Positions 8,381-17,375 of a stretch of DNA of 64,000 nucleotides are shown here, piece by piece (the first letter of the stretch is position 1; every line of letters begins with the position of its first letter). This stretch comes from CAVVGZ01 sp963747965 (lineage in GTDB: Bacteria > Chloroflexota > Anaerolineae > Anaerolineales > Anaerolineaceae), in NCBI GenBank assembly GCA_963747965.1, contig CAVVGZ010000004.1:124001-188000 (forward strand), in the 5' to 3' direction. The translations under genes were made by a program, and so were the position numbers. The notes below the pieces were generated by a model that saw only the letters and a list, made by a program, of their open reading frames with translations, was not told the origin of the DNA and searched no databases.

Positions 8381-9127
8381 ATGAAAAAGTTATTGCTGAT
8401 AGGTATTCCGGTATTATTATTAATATTGCTTGGGGGATTTATCCTGTGGGCGCTAACCCCGGCAGGCCCGTCTGAAGAAGCCCTCCAGGCACTGGTCTCC
8501 GACCAGGAAATTCTGGTCACCTCTTTTCCAAAATGGCTGGCATTCGAACCGGTGCAGGGCGATCCTGAAAGCGTTATCGTCATCTACCCTGGAGGACGGG
8601 TGGATTACCGCTCCTACGCCCCGGTGGCCCGCCAGCTTGCCGGTGAGGGCAGCCAGGTGATCCTGGTGCGCATGCCTCTCAACCTGGCTGTTTTTGGAGC
8701 AAACCGGGTTGAAGAAGTGTTCAACGCTTATCCTGCCTATGATACCTGGTTCCTGGGCGGGCATTCGCTGGGCGGTTCCATGGCTGCCAGCTATGCGTAT
8801 GACAATCCCGGGCGGATTGAAGGGTTATTCCTTTGGGCAAGCTACCCATCCACCAGCCAGTCCCTGGCAGAAAGCGATCTGCCGGTGATATCCATATATG
8901 GCTCGCTGGATGGCGTGGCTACTCCGGCGGACATCATGGAAAGCAAACCGTATTTACCGGCAAACACACTCTTTACGGAAATTACCGGGGGCAACCATGC
9001 CCAGTTTGGAAGCTACGGGGAACAGAAAGGGGATAACGCTGCAGCCATCAGCCCCCAGGAACAGCAGGATCAAATATCCGGACAAATGAGCAGCTTTATC
9101 TTATCCGTCCTTCAAAACCTTAAATAA
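8381..9127 (+). CDS. Membrane-anchored alpha/beta hydrolase
   Basis: 248-residue serine hydrolase of the dienelactone-hydrolase-like alpha/beta fold. An N-terminal hydrophobic helix (LLLIGIPVLLLILLGGFILW) anchors it or serves as an uncleaved signal, so the domain faces outside. The nucleophile elbow is GGHSLGGS; the probable acid is Asp in YGSLDGVATP and the probable His lies in ITGGNHAQFGSYG, completing a Ser-Asp-His triad in the usual order. Substrate is unknown. It has its own promoter and is followed after 19 bases by the peroxiredoxin-like gene, with which it may be cotranscribed. Confidence 0.85.
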   Translation: MKKLLLIGIPVLLLILLGGFILWALTPAGPSEEALQALVSDQEILVTSFPKWLAFEPVQGDPESVIVIYPGGRVDYRSYAPVARQLAGEGSQVILVRMPLNLAVFGANRVEEVFNAYPAYDTWFLGGHSLGGSMAASYAYDNPGRIEGLFLWASYPSTSQSLAESDLPVISIYGSLDGVATPADIMESKPYLPANTLFTEITGGNHAQFGSYGEQKGDNAAAISPQEQQDQISGQMSSFILSVLQNLK

Positions 9128-9146
9128 TTCGTCTTTCTAAGGAGCA

Positions 9147-9635
9147 ATGAAAATGATAAAAAAATTAAGCAAAGGCATTCCTGCAGTGGATTTTGAACTA
9201 ATGGACACCCAGGACCGCCTGGTGTGTATTACCAATTTTATGGGCAGGAAGAATATCGTGCTTGTCCTCAACCGCGGATTTGTCTGACCGTACTGCCGCG
9301 CGCACATGGCGCAGTTGCGCCAGGATTACGATAAATTTGTAGCGCTGGATGCCGAAATCATCGCCATCGGACCGGATGGACCGAATGCATTCAAGCGCTT
9401 CTGGCAGGAAAATGATATCCCCTATATCGGCCTGGCCGATATCAAATCGAGGGTGGCGGATAAGTATTATCAGGAAGTGAATTTATTAAGAATGGGAAGG
9501 ATGCCAGCAATATTTGTCATCGATAAAAATGGGGTGATCCAATATGCGCATTACGGGAGTTCGATGAGTGATATTCCACCCAATGAGGAAATACTTGAAG
9601 TTATAACAACGCTCAATCAGCCGCAGTTTGCATAA
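9147..9635 (+). CDS. Peroxiredoxin-like (AhpC/TSA) protein with in-frame TGA, probable selenoprotein
   Basis: 162-codon thioredoxin-fold protein of the AhpC/TSA superfamily, expected to reduce peroxides. Start ATG 9147 is preceded by AAGGAG. The text around the active site is LVLNRGFV-TGA-PYCRAHMAQLRQ: the codon where relatives have the first Cys of a CPYC motif is TGA (9285-9287, residue 47), and the frame stays open to 9635 with conserved family sequence (IIAIGPDGPNAFKRFW, MGRMPAIFVIDKNGVIQYAHYG). This is the expected layout of a UxxC selenoprotein. A hairpin with a G in its loop follows at SECIS distance. The alternative is a point mutation or error of TGC/TGT to TGA. Conventional gene callers would start it at 9306 and lose the active site. 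Confidence 0.75.
9307..9322 (+). promoter_or_regulatory. Candidate bacterial SECIS hairpin
   Basis: TGGCGC (9307-9312) pairs perfectly with GCGCCA (9317-9322) around the tetraloop AGTT. The loop G (9314) is 27 bases after the TGA, inside the window of roughly 16-37 bases known for bacterial SECIS elements, which are short stems with a G early in the apical loop bound by SelB. It lies within the coding sequence, as bacterial SECIS elements do. Confidence 0.6.
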
Positions 9636-9720
9636 TATATTACCCATAAATAATGTTACCTACGCCCGCTAACATAAGGGAGTACCCGTAACATTTATTA
9701 TGATGGCTCATTAAATCAAT

Positions 9721-9753
9721 AAAAAAAACCGCCCAATAACTGGACGGTTTTTT
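9721..9753 (-). terminator. Intrinsic terminator of eno
   Basis: On the minus strand CCGTCC and GGGCGG form a 6-bp stem (one G-T pair) around a 7-base loop, extended by an A/T stretch and followed by a run of eight T. It lies 19 bases beyond the eno stop. Confidence 0.8.
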
Positions 9754-9771
9754 CTTCGTCAAGAAATGTTA

Positions 9772-11064
9772 TTATGCTTTATGTAATGCGTTCCACCCGG
9801 CGTACTCCGCAGAATCCGCCAGCTCAGCCTCGATGCGCAGGAGCTGGTTGTATTTGGCCACCCGGTCCGAGCGTGCCGGAGCCCCTGTTTTAATCTGACC
9901 CATGTTGAGGGCTACAGCAAGATCAGCAATTGTGGCATCCTCTGTTTCCCCGGATCTGTGTGAAGTAACCGCCCGCCAGCCTGCCCTCTGGCATAATTCT
10001 ACAGCCTGGATTGTTTCAGTCAGGCTGCCAATCTGGTTCACTTTCACAAGCAGGGCGTTGCAGTTTTTCCCTTCGATGGCACGCTTTACACGCTCCGGGT
10101 TGGTCACAAGCAAATCATCCCCGACGATCTGAATTTTATTGCCAACTTCAGCAGTGAAGTTCTTCCAGCCATCCCAGTCATCCTCTGCAAGGCCATCTTC
10201 TATGGAAACAATTGGATACTGGTCTACCCAGGATTTCCAGAAAGCTATCATCGCATCACTGGATAATTCTTTCCCTTCCTTGCGTAAAATGTATTTTCTT
10301 TTCTCACTGTCAAAGAACTCCGACGCTGCTGGATCCAGGGCAATACAGACCTGTTCCCCGGCTTTATAACCAGCTTTCTCAATCGCCTCAAGAATCACCT
10401 CTACCGCTTCGACATTGGCCTTCAAGGCAGGTGCATATCCACCTTCATCACCAACCAGGGTGGTGTATCCCCGTGATTTAAGAACACCCTTAAGGGCATG
10501 GTAAATTTCAGTTCCCCAACGCAGTCCTTCTGCAAAGGTTGGCGCCCCAAGCGGCATTACCATGAACTCCTGGGCGTCGGTGGATTGCCAGCCAGTGTGT
10601 GCACCGCCATTGAGGATATTCATCATCGGCACCGGCAGCAAATGGGCATGTACTCCCCCAATATAACGGTACAACGGCACCCTCAGGCAGTTTGCAGCAG
10701 CTTTTGCAACAGCCAGGCTGGTTCCGAGGATAGCATTTGCACCAAGCTTGGATTTGTTGGGAGTTCCATCCAGATCGAGCATGGTAAAATCTATATCACG
10801 CTGTTCCAGTGCATCAAATCCCACCAGGGCTTCTGCAATCACCGTGTTTACATTTTCTACAGCCTGTAATACCCCTTTGCCAAGATAGCGCTTCTTATCC
10901 CCATCGCGCATTTCAAGGGCCTCATGGGTACCCGTTGATGCTCCGGACGGAACGGCGGCTCTACCCCAGCTGCCATCCGCCAGGATGACCTCCACCTCAA
11001 CTGTTGGATTCCCGCGCGAATCCAGAATTTCACAACCATTTATTGATTCAATCATTGTATCCAT
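9772..11064 (-). CDS. eno: Enolase
   Basis: Interconverts 2-phosphoglycerate and phosphoenolpyruvate in glycolysis. 430 residues from the ATG at 11064 (MDTMIESINGCEILDSRGNPT), which is preceded by AGAGGTGAT; the frame is open 24 codons further but those residues do not belong to the family. Landmarks: SGASTGTHEALEMRDG (substrate loop), VGDEGGYAP, SIEDGLAEDDWDGW, GDDLLVTN, and the signature LLVKVNQIGSLTET followed by SHRSGETED. It has its own terminator and is probably monocistronic. tpiA, another glycolytic gene, lies on the same strand further upstream in this window. Confidence 0.98.
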   Translation of the reverse strand: MDTMIESINGCEILDSRGNPTVEVEVILADGSWGRAAVPSGASTGTHEALEMRDGDKKRYLGKGVLQAVENVNTVIAEALVGFDALEQRDIDFTMLDLDGTPNKSKLGANAILGTSLAVAKAAANCLRVPLYRYIGGVHAHLLPVPMMNILNGGAHTGWQSTDAQEFMVMPLGAPTFAEGLRWGTEIYHALKGVLKSRGYTTLVGDEGGYAPALKANVEAVEVILEAIEKAGYKAGEQVCIALDPAASEFFDSEKRKYILRKEGKELSSDAMIAFWKSWVDQYPIVSIEDGLAEDDWDGWKNFTAEVGNKIQIVGDDLLVTNPERVKRAIEGKNCNALLVKVNQIGSLTETIQAVELCQRAGWRAVTSHRSGETEDATIADLAVALNMGQIKTGAPARSDRVAKYNQLLRIEAELADSAEYAGWNALHKA

Positions 11065-11242
11065 ACCATCACCTCTTTCCATCAGATTATTCAAAATAAT
11101 TGCATCCTTGATTTTGCTTGATTTTTTCCACTTCATTAATCATATTATCTCAATTTTGTGTAATTTACGACCTGCCAGCTACCAATGTATCTGCGTACTA
11201 TCCGGTTGAGTCCACCTTACATAATCGCGGCCATCCTGCTTT

Positions 11243-12874
11243 TTAACCATCCCCTTCTGATAATTGTAAGCCAGCTTTGATACAGGCTGCTTTCATAAAC
11301 GCAGTAAAAAGCGGGTGCGGGCGGTTTGGCCTTGATAGGAACTCCGGATGGAATTGGGTGCCCAGCATGAAAGGATGATCTTTAAGTTCTACAATCTCCA
11401 CCAGGCGTCCATCCGGTGAAAGGCCGGAGAACTGCATGCCTTGCTCGCCAAGGACTGTGCGGTATTTATTATTAAATTCAAAACGGTGCCGGTGACGTTC
11501 TTCAACCATTTCCTGTTGGTAGGCACGGGCAGCTATCGTACCCGGCTGCAAATTGCATGGGTATAACCCCAGCCGCATCGTTCCGCCAAGATCTGAGATA
11601 TTCCTTTGGTCAGGCATCAGATCAATCACCGGGTAAGGATTATTAAGGTCAAATTCAGTCGAATGCACCAGATCACTGCCAAGCACTTGACGGGCAAACT
11701 CAACCACCATCAATTGCATTCCAAGACACAAACCGAAACAAGGTATCTTATGCGTCCGGGCATAATTAATAGCCTGAATTTTTCCATTGATCCCCCGGCT
11801 TCCAAACCCTCCTGGAATGATGATCCCATCCGCCGTTTTCACGGAATCCCATGCATTTCCTTTTTCCAAATCGCCGGATTGGACCCATTCAAGCTGCAAA
11901 CCCACCCCTAGATTCATGGCAGCATGGTTCAGGGCTTCCCGGACACTGAAATAAGCATCGTGCAGTTCAACATACTTCCCCACCAGCGCAATCTTGATCT
12001 TCGGCTCAGTAATATGGTTTGCCTGGGCAAGACGCTTCCATGCACTCCAATCAGGCGGGGCTTTTGCCTCAATTTTTAACCTTTCCAGCAAAAATTCAGC
12101 TACCCCTGCTTCTTCCAGAAGGATTGGGATTTGATAGAGATTATCGGTAGTTACCATTGGGACTACTGCACGCTTATCGACATCACAGAATAAGGCGATT
12201 TTCTCGGTCAGGCTGCTCTCCACCGGAAAGTCAGACCTGGCTACAATCATATCCGGAGAGATACCAATCGAACGCAGTTCGGCTACGGAATGCTGGGTGG
12301 GTTTGGTTTTAATTTCTCCTGTTGCTCCAATATGGGGAAGGAAGGTAACATGAACATAGATGGTATTTTCCCTTCCCAAATCACTGCGCAGTTGTCGCAA
12401 TGCTTCAAGGAACGGCAGCCCTTCAATATCTCCCACCGTTCCGCCAACCTCCACAAGTACAATTTCCGCTCCTGTGGTTTTGGCTACCAGTCCAATTCGC
12501 CGCTTTATTTCATTGGTAATATGGGGAATAACCTGGATTGTACCTCCCAGGAAATCTCCTCTCCGTTCTTTAGCGATCACTTCGGCGTAGACCTGCCCGG
12601 CCGTAAATGAACAAACCCGATTGAGATGAATATCTATAAACCGCTCATAATGCCCCAGGTCAAGGTCAGTTTCAGCACCATCATCAAGTACGAACACTTC
12701 TCCATGCTGGTAAGGGCTCATTGTTCCTGGATCAACATTAATATAGGGGTCAAGTTTCTGGACAGCAACTTTAAATCCGCGTTCTTTGAGCAGCCTGCCC
12801 ATTGAGGCTGCGGTTACACCCTTACCAACCGAGCTTACCACGCCCCCTGTCAGGAAGATATACTTGGTGTCCAT
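11243..12874 (-). CDS. pyrG: CTP synthase
   Basis: Aminates UTP to CTP using glutamine. 543 residues from ATG 12874 (MDTKYIFLTGGVVSSVGKG), with GGAGG seven bases ahead; an ATG four codons upstream overlaps that Shine-Dalgarno and is unlikely to be used. The synthetase domain shows GGVVSSVGKGV and the LDPYINVDPGTMSPYQHGEV region. The glutaminase domain shows GGFGSRG, the nucleophile Cys in CFGLCLGMQ and the His-Glu pair in FHPEFLSRP. Complete and standard in length. Confidence 0.98.
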   Translation of the reverse strand: MDTKYIFLTGGVVSSVGKGVTAASMGRLLKERGFKVAVQKLDPYINVDPGTMSPYQHGEVFVLDDGAETDLDLGHYERFIDIHLNRVCSFTAGQVYAEVIAKERRGDFLGGTIQVIPHITNEIKRRIGLVAKTTGAEIVLVEVGGTVGDIEGLPFLEALRQLRSDLGRENTIYVHVTFLPHIGATGEIKTKPTQHSVAELRSIGISPDMIVARSDFPVESSLTEKIALFCDVDKRAVVPMVTTDNLYQIPILLEEAGVAEFLLERLKIEAKAPPDWSAWKRLAQANHITEPKIKIALVGKYVELHDAYFSVREALNHAAMNLGVGLQLEWVQSGDLEKGNAWDSVKTADGIIIPGGFGSRGINGKIQAINYARTHKIPCFGLCLGMQLMVVEFARQVLGSDLVHSTEFDLNNPYPVIDLMPDQRNISDLGGTMRLGLYPCNLQPGTIAARAYQQEMVEERHRHRFEFNNKYRTVLGEQGMQFSGLSPDGRLVEIVELKDHPFMLGTQFHPEFLSRPNRPHPLFTAFMKAACIKAGLQLSEGDG

Positions 12875-12886
12875 TTTGACCTCCAT

Positions 12887-13229
12887 GATGCATAAATCTT
12901 ATCAAAGTAAAAAAAACAAGTAAAAAGATCACGAGTAAAAAAACAATTCAGTGGGGAAATATCCAATCCGGGTTTCTCCCCACCGCATAATCAAAAATGG
13001 ACAGGCAGAAAAACAACATTCTCAAGCTATTTCCGCATAATAATCCTATTCATGACAACCCACAATAATTAATTCTACCCGCCATAAATGGTACCATCCA
13101 ATCTTGGTCTTTAAAAAGTTTACCACACTCAAAAAATGATGGCATAACCTTATGTAAATAATTCTTTAAGATAAAACCGCTTCGAAATGAAGCGGTTTAT
13201 ACTTAAATTTCATGGAACCCTGTTGAGTA
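12887..13229. other. Intergenic region upstream of pyrG, with terminator
   Basis: About 340 AT-rich bases between pyrG and the S1-domain gene. Apart from the hairpin at 13172-13200 I see no gene, RNA or repeat. The part next to 12874 must carry the pyrG promoter; no box is clear enough to assign. Confidence 0.4.
13172..13200 (-). terminator. Intrinsic terminator of the S1-domain gene
   Basis: AAACCGCTTC and GAAGCGGTTT form a perfect 10-bp stem with a short AT-rich loop. On the minus strand it is followed by TTTTATCTT and lies about 30 bases beyond the S1 gene stop. The symmetrical A/T flanks could let it work in both directions. Confidence 0.75.
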
Positions 13230-14193
13230 TTATGAAGTTATCGAATCGCCCTTATGTTTAAGAGTACGATCTAATATATCTTCCTGTTCCTGGTCGATCC
13301 GTTTGGCTTTTTTGATTTTTTCCTTGTGTTTGCGGATTTTGGCTTTATCCATTGCATCTCTTAATGCCAATTCCATTGCCGTGGGGTCTGGAACCGTCAC
13401 TTCGGTTTGCGCAGCTTCCCCGGATGCATAATTTTCTTCTGCTTTTTTGTTGGTTCTCCGGCGCTCTGGTTTGGGTGTTTCAACAACTGGCTGTTGTTTT
13501 ATTTCCTCCAAAATTTCTTCAGGTTTGGGTTGAAGGGCTTTCATGCTCAGTTTAATCTGCTTTTTGCGCCGGATAACTTCAAGGACCTGGGCTTCCACCT
13601 CATCCCCTTCTTTCAGGATATCAGATGGTGTACGCACATACCCGTGGGCCAGTTCGCTGATATGGATCAACCCCGGTCTCTCGGCACCTATCTCAACAAA
13701 GACCCCGAATTTTTCTAATCGGGTTACCTTGCCATTTACTGACATACCCGGCTTGATATCCCGCCATTCCAGTTCAAGAGGTTTGACCATGGATAATTCA
13801 ATATGGTCATCCATGACTTTCTTTACCCACACGTCAACTACCTGCCCCAGGGTTAGTACATCCTCTACCCGTTTTACCGGATGTATCCTCATCCTGCGGC
13901 AACTGGGAAATATGTAGCACCGCAGGCTGGTTGATTCCGATATCAATTACTGCCCCAGCCAGGGATATTTTTTTCACCGTACCGGAGAATTGCATTTTCC
14001 TTTTAATTTCCGTATCGTTGGCGACCTGTGTATCCATTAACAACTCTCCTAAAGTGGAATATAGCAAGGTGTGATTATACCTTTCGAAAAGGTATCTGTC
14101 AAACCTATCTGACACCATTAATGCTGCAGATCCGCTTGAACGCTCCAATCCCAAACCTCGAAGGATATCCGAAAGAATGTCCGGGATGGGCAT
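13230..14193 (-). CDS. S1 RNA-binding domain protein, one frameshift
   Basis: About 320 residues with two S1 (OB-fold) RNA-binding repeats. The first ends in GAVIDIGINQPAVLHISQL; the second is NGKVTRLEKFGVFVEIGAERPGLIHISELAHGYV in two contiguous parts. A third degenerate S1-like stretch (GQVVDVWVKKVMDDHIELSM) lies between them. A Lys/Arg/Glu-rich tail (about residues 240-320) follows. The N-terminal 119 codons and C-terminal 230 codons are in different frames joined near 13870-13905; one base resolves it, so I read a single gene. Related proteins are often annotated as ribosomal protein S1-like, though this lacks the four to six repeats of true S1. Role inferred: RNA or ribosome association. 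Confidence 0.75.
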
Positions 14194-14300
14194 TTTACTG
14201 CAAAAACAGACCCGCCAATTAAAAACTCAGCCATTGAAAGAATACTTCCCGTGGTGATCGTTGAATGCATTGTTCCGGGATTTCTAACGCTCTTTCACTT

Positions 14301-15572
14301 TCAGGGATTGAGAAGCAGTTCAATGGCTTTTTCTAACTGTGGATCCTTATCTGCTTCAATATCCTCATCAGTAATTTCGACCAGCACGTCCGGCGTCAGT
14401 CCTTGCTTATGTATCTGACGCTCTTTCGGGGTTAGCCAGTGTGCTGTGGTTATACTAACTGCTCCATTATCATTTCTCAAAGGAATCCAGTTTTGAACCA
14501 GTCCTTTTCCAAATGTGGTTGTGCCAACCAACTTACCGCGTTCATAATCCTGAATTGCGCCGGCAGTAATTTCGGATGCAGAAGCAGTTCCCTCATTTAC
14601 CAGAACAACCACGGGAATTTCCAGGGCTTTGCCTCCTCGATTCGTCTCCCAGGTCTGCCGGGAACCATCGCCATATTCTTGATATAAAACAATTTTTCCT
14701 GCTTCAATAAATTCCGATACCACATCAACTGCTGTGGTAAGGTAACCACCGCTGTTATTTCGCAGATCCAGGACCAATCCCTCCGGATTTGATTCCATAA
14801 GCCTGGAAAGTTCTTTGCTTAAATCTTTTCCCGTATCCTCGCCAAAGGTGTACAGGCGTATATATCCAATATTTTCATCCAACATTTTCGCCTCGAGGCT
14901 TGGAATAACAATGTTTTCACGGATGATTTTGAATTCCAATGGTTCAGTTGAATCTTCCCGCTGAATAGATAAGACAACTTCGGTACCTGCTGGACCTAAT
15001 ATCCGCCTGAGGACAAGGTCCCCTGGAATGCCGGTCATGTCTTCCCCATCAATTGCAATGACGATATCTCCAGCCTTAAGCCCTGCCTTTTCTGCCGGAG
15101 AACCTGGCATTGGACTGATAATGGCCAGATATTCCCCCGTAATATCCACCCAGGCGCCAATCCCTTCATAATCACCTTCCAGTGAGGCGGAATTCTGCTG
15201 GTATTGGAACGGGTCCATGTAGGATGTATACGGGTCATCCAGCGATTGGAGCATGCCTCGTATGGCTCCCTGCATTAATTTCTCTTCATCCACTGGTTGG
15301 GTGACGTACTGCTCATTAACAATCTGCCACGATTCCCAGAAAGGCTTAAATAGCTTATTCATATCCTGGTCTTCAGATTCGCCAGGAGGGACTGTAACCT
15401 CTTCCAGGTCTGGTGGAAGCAAGGTTTTCAAAAAACCCAACGAATCCGGGATATTTTGAATAATGAAGCGATCTGAAGTTAATCCTAATACCATCCCCCC
15501 CAAAAAAACATTGAGCAATAAAAATACGATGAACAAGCCTATCAGTAAAATTTTCAATATTTTTGAGTTCAT
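14301..15572 (-). CDS. C-terminal processing peptidase (S41, Ctp/Prc)
   Basis: Secreted or membrane-anchored serine protease that cuts from protein C-termini. 423 residues: N-terminal hydrophobic anchor (ILKILLIGLFIVFLLLNVFL), a PDZ domain (YEGIGAWVDITGEYLAIISP, GLKAGDIVIAIDGEDM), then the S41 protease domain. The catalytic Ser lies in GTASASEITAGAIQDY and the general-base Lys in TTTFGKGLVQNW, the Ser-Lys dyad of this family; LVLDLRNNSGGYL is also typical. Complete. It is upstream of the S1-domain gene on the same strand, separated by about 110 bases. Confidence 0.95.
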   Translation of the reverse strand: MNSKILKILLIGLFIVFLLLNVFLGGMVLGLTSDRFIIQNIPDSLGFLKTLLPPDLEEVTVPPGESEDQDMNKLFKPFWESWQIVNEQYVTQPVDEEKLMQGAIRGMLQSLDDPYTSYMDPFQYQQNSASLEGDYEGIGAWVDITGEYLAIISPMPGSPAEKAGLKAGDIVIAIDGEDMTGIPGDLVLRRILGPAGTEVVLSIQREDSTEPLEFKIIRENIVIPSLEAKMLDENIGYIRLYTFGEDTGKDLSKELSRLMESNPEGLVLDLRNNSGGYLTTAVDVVSEFIEAGKIVLYQEYGDGSRQTWETNRGGKALEIPVVVLVNEGTASASEITAGAIQDYERGKLVGTTTFGKGLVQNWIPLRNDNGAVSITTAHWLTPKERQIHKQGLTPDVLVEITDEDIEADKDPQLEKAIELLLNP

Positions 15573-15638
15573 AACATTAAAATCCTGTCAGGATTAGAAA
15601 TCCTTCAATTAATGATAAAGGGTTGTAAGAATGCAAGA

Positions 15639-15890
15639 TTATTCTCCTTTATGGAGATGCTCCCGCTCATTTGACTGCAAACGGTCAACCATTTTCGATA
15701 GAGCATCAAGCTGGTCATCTTCCGGTTTCCAGGGCTGCTTCAATCTATTGCCTGCATTTCGAATGATATCGATTTCAGAAGAAGCATTTTTGCCGCGCAG
15801 CGCTTGCAATAAGTAAAAATTGATTCCCAGGACAAACAAAATAATCAATACAAGGGCAAAATAGCCTGCTGGGCCGATCGGTTCAGCCAT
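15639..15890 (-). CDS. Small single-pass membrane protein
   Basis: 83 residues: one hydrophobic helix (YFALVLIILFVLGINFYLLQ) near the N-terminus, then a charged cytoplasmic-type tail with heptad-like spacing (QLDALSKMVDRLQSNE) that could form a short coiled coil. The start overlaps the end of the HAD gene by 8 bases, so it is coupled to it. No function is recognised. Confidence 0.65.
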   Translation of the reverse strand: MAEPIGPAGYFALVLIILFVLGINFYLLQALRGKNASSEIDIIRNAGNRLKQPWKPEDDQLDALSKMVDRLQSNEREHLHKGE

Positions 15891-16539
15891 GATATTTCCC
15901 TGTTAAGTTGTATGGCAATACTTGCGGTAGTTCATCCAGCTTTTTTATGCGCAAATGTGTATTTTGTCCGCTATCACGGTCTCCTACCATAACGGTTGAA
16001 AAATTTACCTGACGAGCAGTTTCCAGATTAATAATGCGGTCATCAACCATCACACATTCTTCAGGGAAAGTTACTCCGGCAATATCCATGGCAATGTGGT
16101 AGGCCTGGATTTGCGGTTTACAAAAGGGAGTAATATCGAAGATGTCAATGATTCCATCGAAACAATCAAGGATATCCAATTTTTCCATTACACGAATGGC
16201 ATGATTTCTATCTGCGTTGGTAAAGATAAATTTTTTTAGCCGATAACGGGCAAGCATTTCCTTCAAATCCGGCGAGGGCTGAAGAAACCGATCCAGGGGG
16301 ATATCATGGACAAAATTTAAATAATCTTCCTGATCAATTTCATACAAAGCCATCAAACCTCGCAATGTTGTTCCATACTCGCGATATAAACGGGTGCGGA
16401 TATCAGGAATTTCGTCTGGCTGAAAGTGCATTTTTTCCAATAGGTACAGATTGATGCGGTTACCAATCTCTTCCCAGAGCCCGTTCGAGGTTGGATAAAC
16501 AGTTTCATCCAGGTCAACCAACATCCATTGATAATTCAT
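15883..16539 (-). CDS. HAD-superfamily hydrolase, pyrimidine 5'-nucleotidase-like
   Basis: 218-residue phosphatase of the haloacid dehalogenase fold. Motif I is DLDETVYP (nucleophile and acid-base Asp), motif II is FTNADR, the motif III Lys is in PFCKPQIQAY, and motif IV is MVDDRIINLETA. The DLDxTxYP form, GLMALYEID and FTNADRNHA resemble the SDT1/pyrimidine 5'-nucleotidase branch, which hydrolyses UMP or CMP; substrate is an inference. It is followed by an overlapping small membrane-protein gene. Confidence 0.82.
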   Translation of the reverse strand: MNYQWMLVDLDETVYPTSNGLWEEIGNRINLYLLEKMHFQPDEIPDIRTRLYREYGTTLRGLMALYEIDQEDYLNFVHDIPLDRFLQPSPDLKEMLARYRLKKFIFTNADRNHAIRVMEKLDILDCFDGIIDIFDITPFCKPQIQAYHIAMDIAGVTFPEECVMVDDRIINLETARQVNFSTVMVGDRDSGQNTHLRIKKLDELPQVLPYNLTGKYHG

Positions 16540-16637
16540 GTCCTGAGTATACCCGATGCCTAAATAAATTGAACATCCTGGAATTTAGAAATCCATGAGA
16601 AGATTCTTAAGTTGGAATTTGCCAGTTCCAACCCCGT

Positions 16638-17375
16638 TCAATGCGAGAAAACCAACCGGATGAGGGATAATGGAAATGCCAGAATCAGGTGTAATCCCAG
16701 ACTGATAGCCATAACCACTAGTAAGGAATCTAATAGGATGGATAGCCATGGGAAGAGGATGTCAAAAACCACCTCCCCCACTCCGGCAAGGATAAAAATA
16801 ATGGCTAAAACTCCAATAAATAATGATATTGGCAGCCATGAACGGCGGTCTGAGGATGAAGGGAGCATGGTGCTGCTGATGGTAAAAGCCAGGTAAAACC
16901 ACAACCAGAAATCAGGTATTACAGGCATCTCCTTTATGGAATGCCATATGGCAGAAAAATCCCCATTAAACAATTGGACGACCATGGGTGAAAATCCCAA
17001 CCGATAAATACCAAGATATGCAACGACAATACACCCTGAAATAAGTGGAGCAATCCCAATTATGGTATCCCGAAACAGGTCGGTGTGTGCTGTTTCCACA
17101 AATCCCATCCGAAGTTTTCCCCCTGGAACAATACTTGGAATAATGGAAAAACGTCCAGTTTTTACACCCAACACCCGGGCAGTTAAATAATGACTGCCCT
17201 CATGCAGAACAACGCCTGGAAAGAGGAGCAGTGAAAATATTCCTATGGAAAGCTGGTTGCTGCGAGTCAGGATAAGGAGAACTGCCTGAAGTTCCGCATG
17301 CAGCCAGCGCTGGACAAAGATGAAAACAAGGAAGAATACCAGCAGCAGCCCTGGGCTGCCCATCGATTCCAGCAT
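16638..17375 (-). CDS. M50-like integral membrane metalloprotease
   Basis: 245 residues with about six hydrophobic segments. The zinc motif HExxH is present as VVLHEGSHYLTARVLGV inside a membrane helix, as in site-2 proteases (M50). The usual second motif (NxxPxxxLDG) is not evident; instead IGIAPLISGC follows, so it may be a divergent member or a non-proteolytic relative. The start overlaps the tpiA stop by one base (TAATG), so the two are translationally coupled. Substrate unknown. Confidence 0.75.
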   Translation of the reverse strand: MLESMGSPGLLLVFFLVFIFVQRWLHAELQAVLLILTRSNQLSIGIFSLLLFPGVVLHEGSHYLTARVLGVKTGRFSIIPSIVPGGKLRMGFVETAHTDLFRDTIIGIAPLISGCIVVAYLGIYRLGFSPMVVQLFNGDFSAIWHSIKEMPVIPDFWLWFYLAFTISSTMLPSSSDRRSWLPISLFIGVLAIIFILAGVGEVVFDILFPWLSILLDSLLVVMAISLGLHLILAFPLSLIRLVFSH

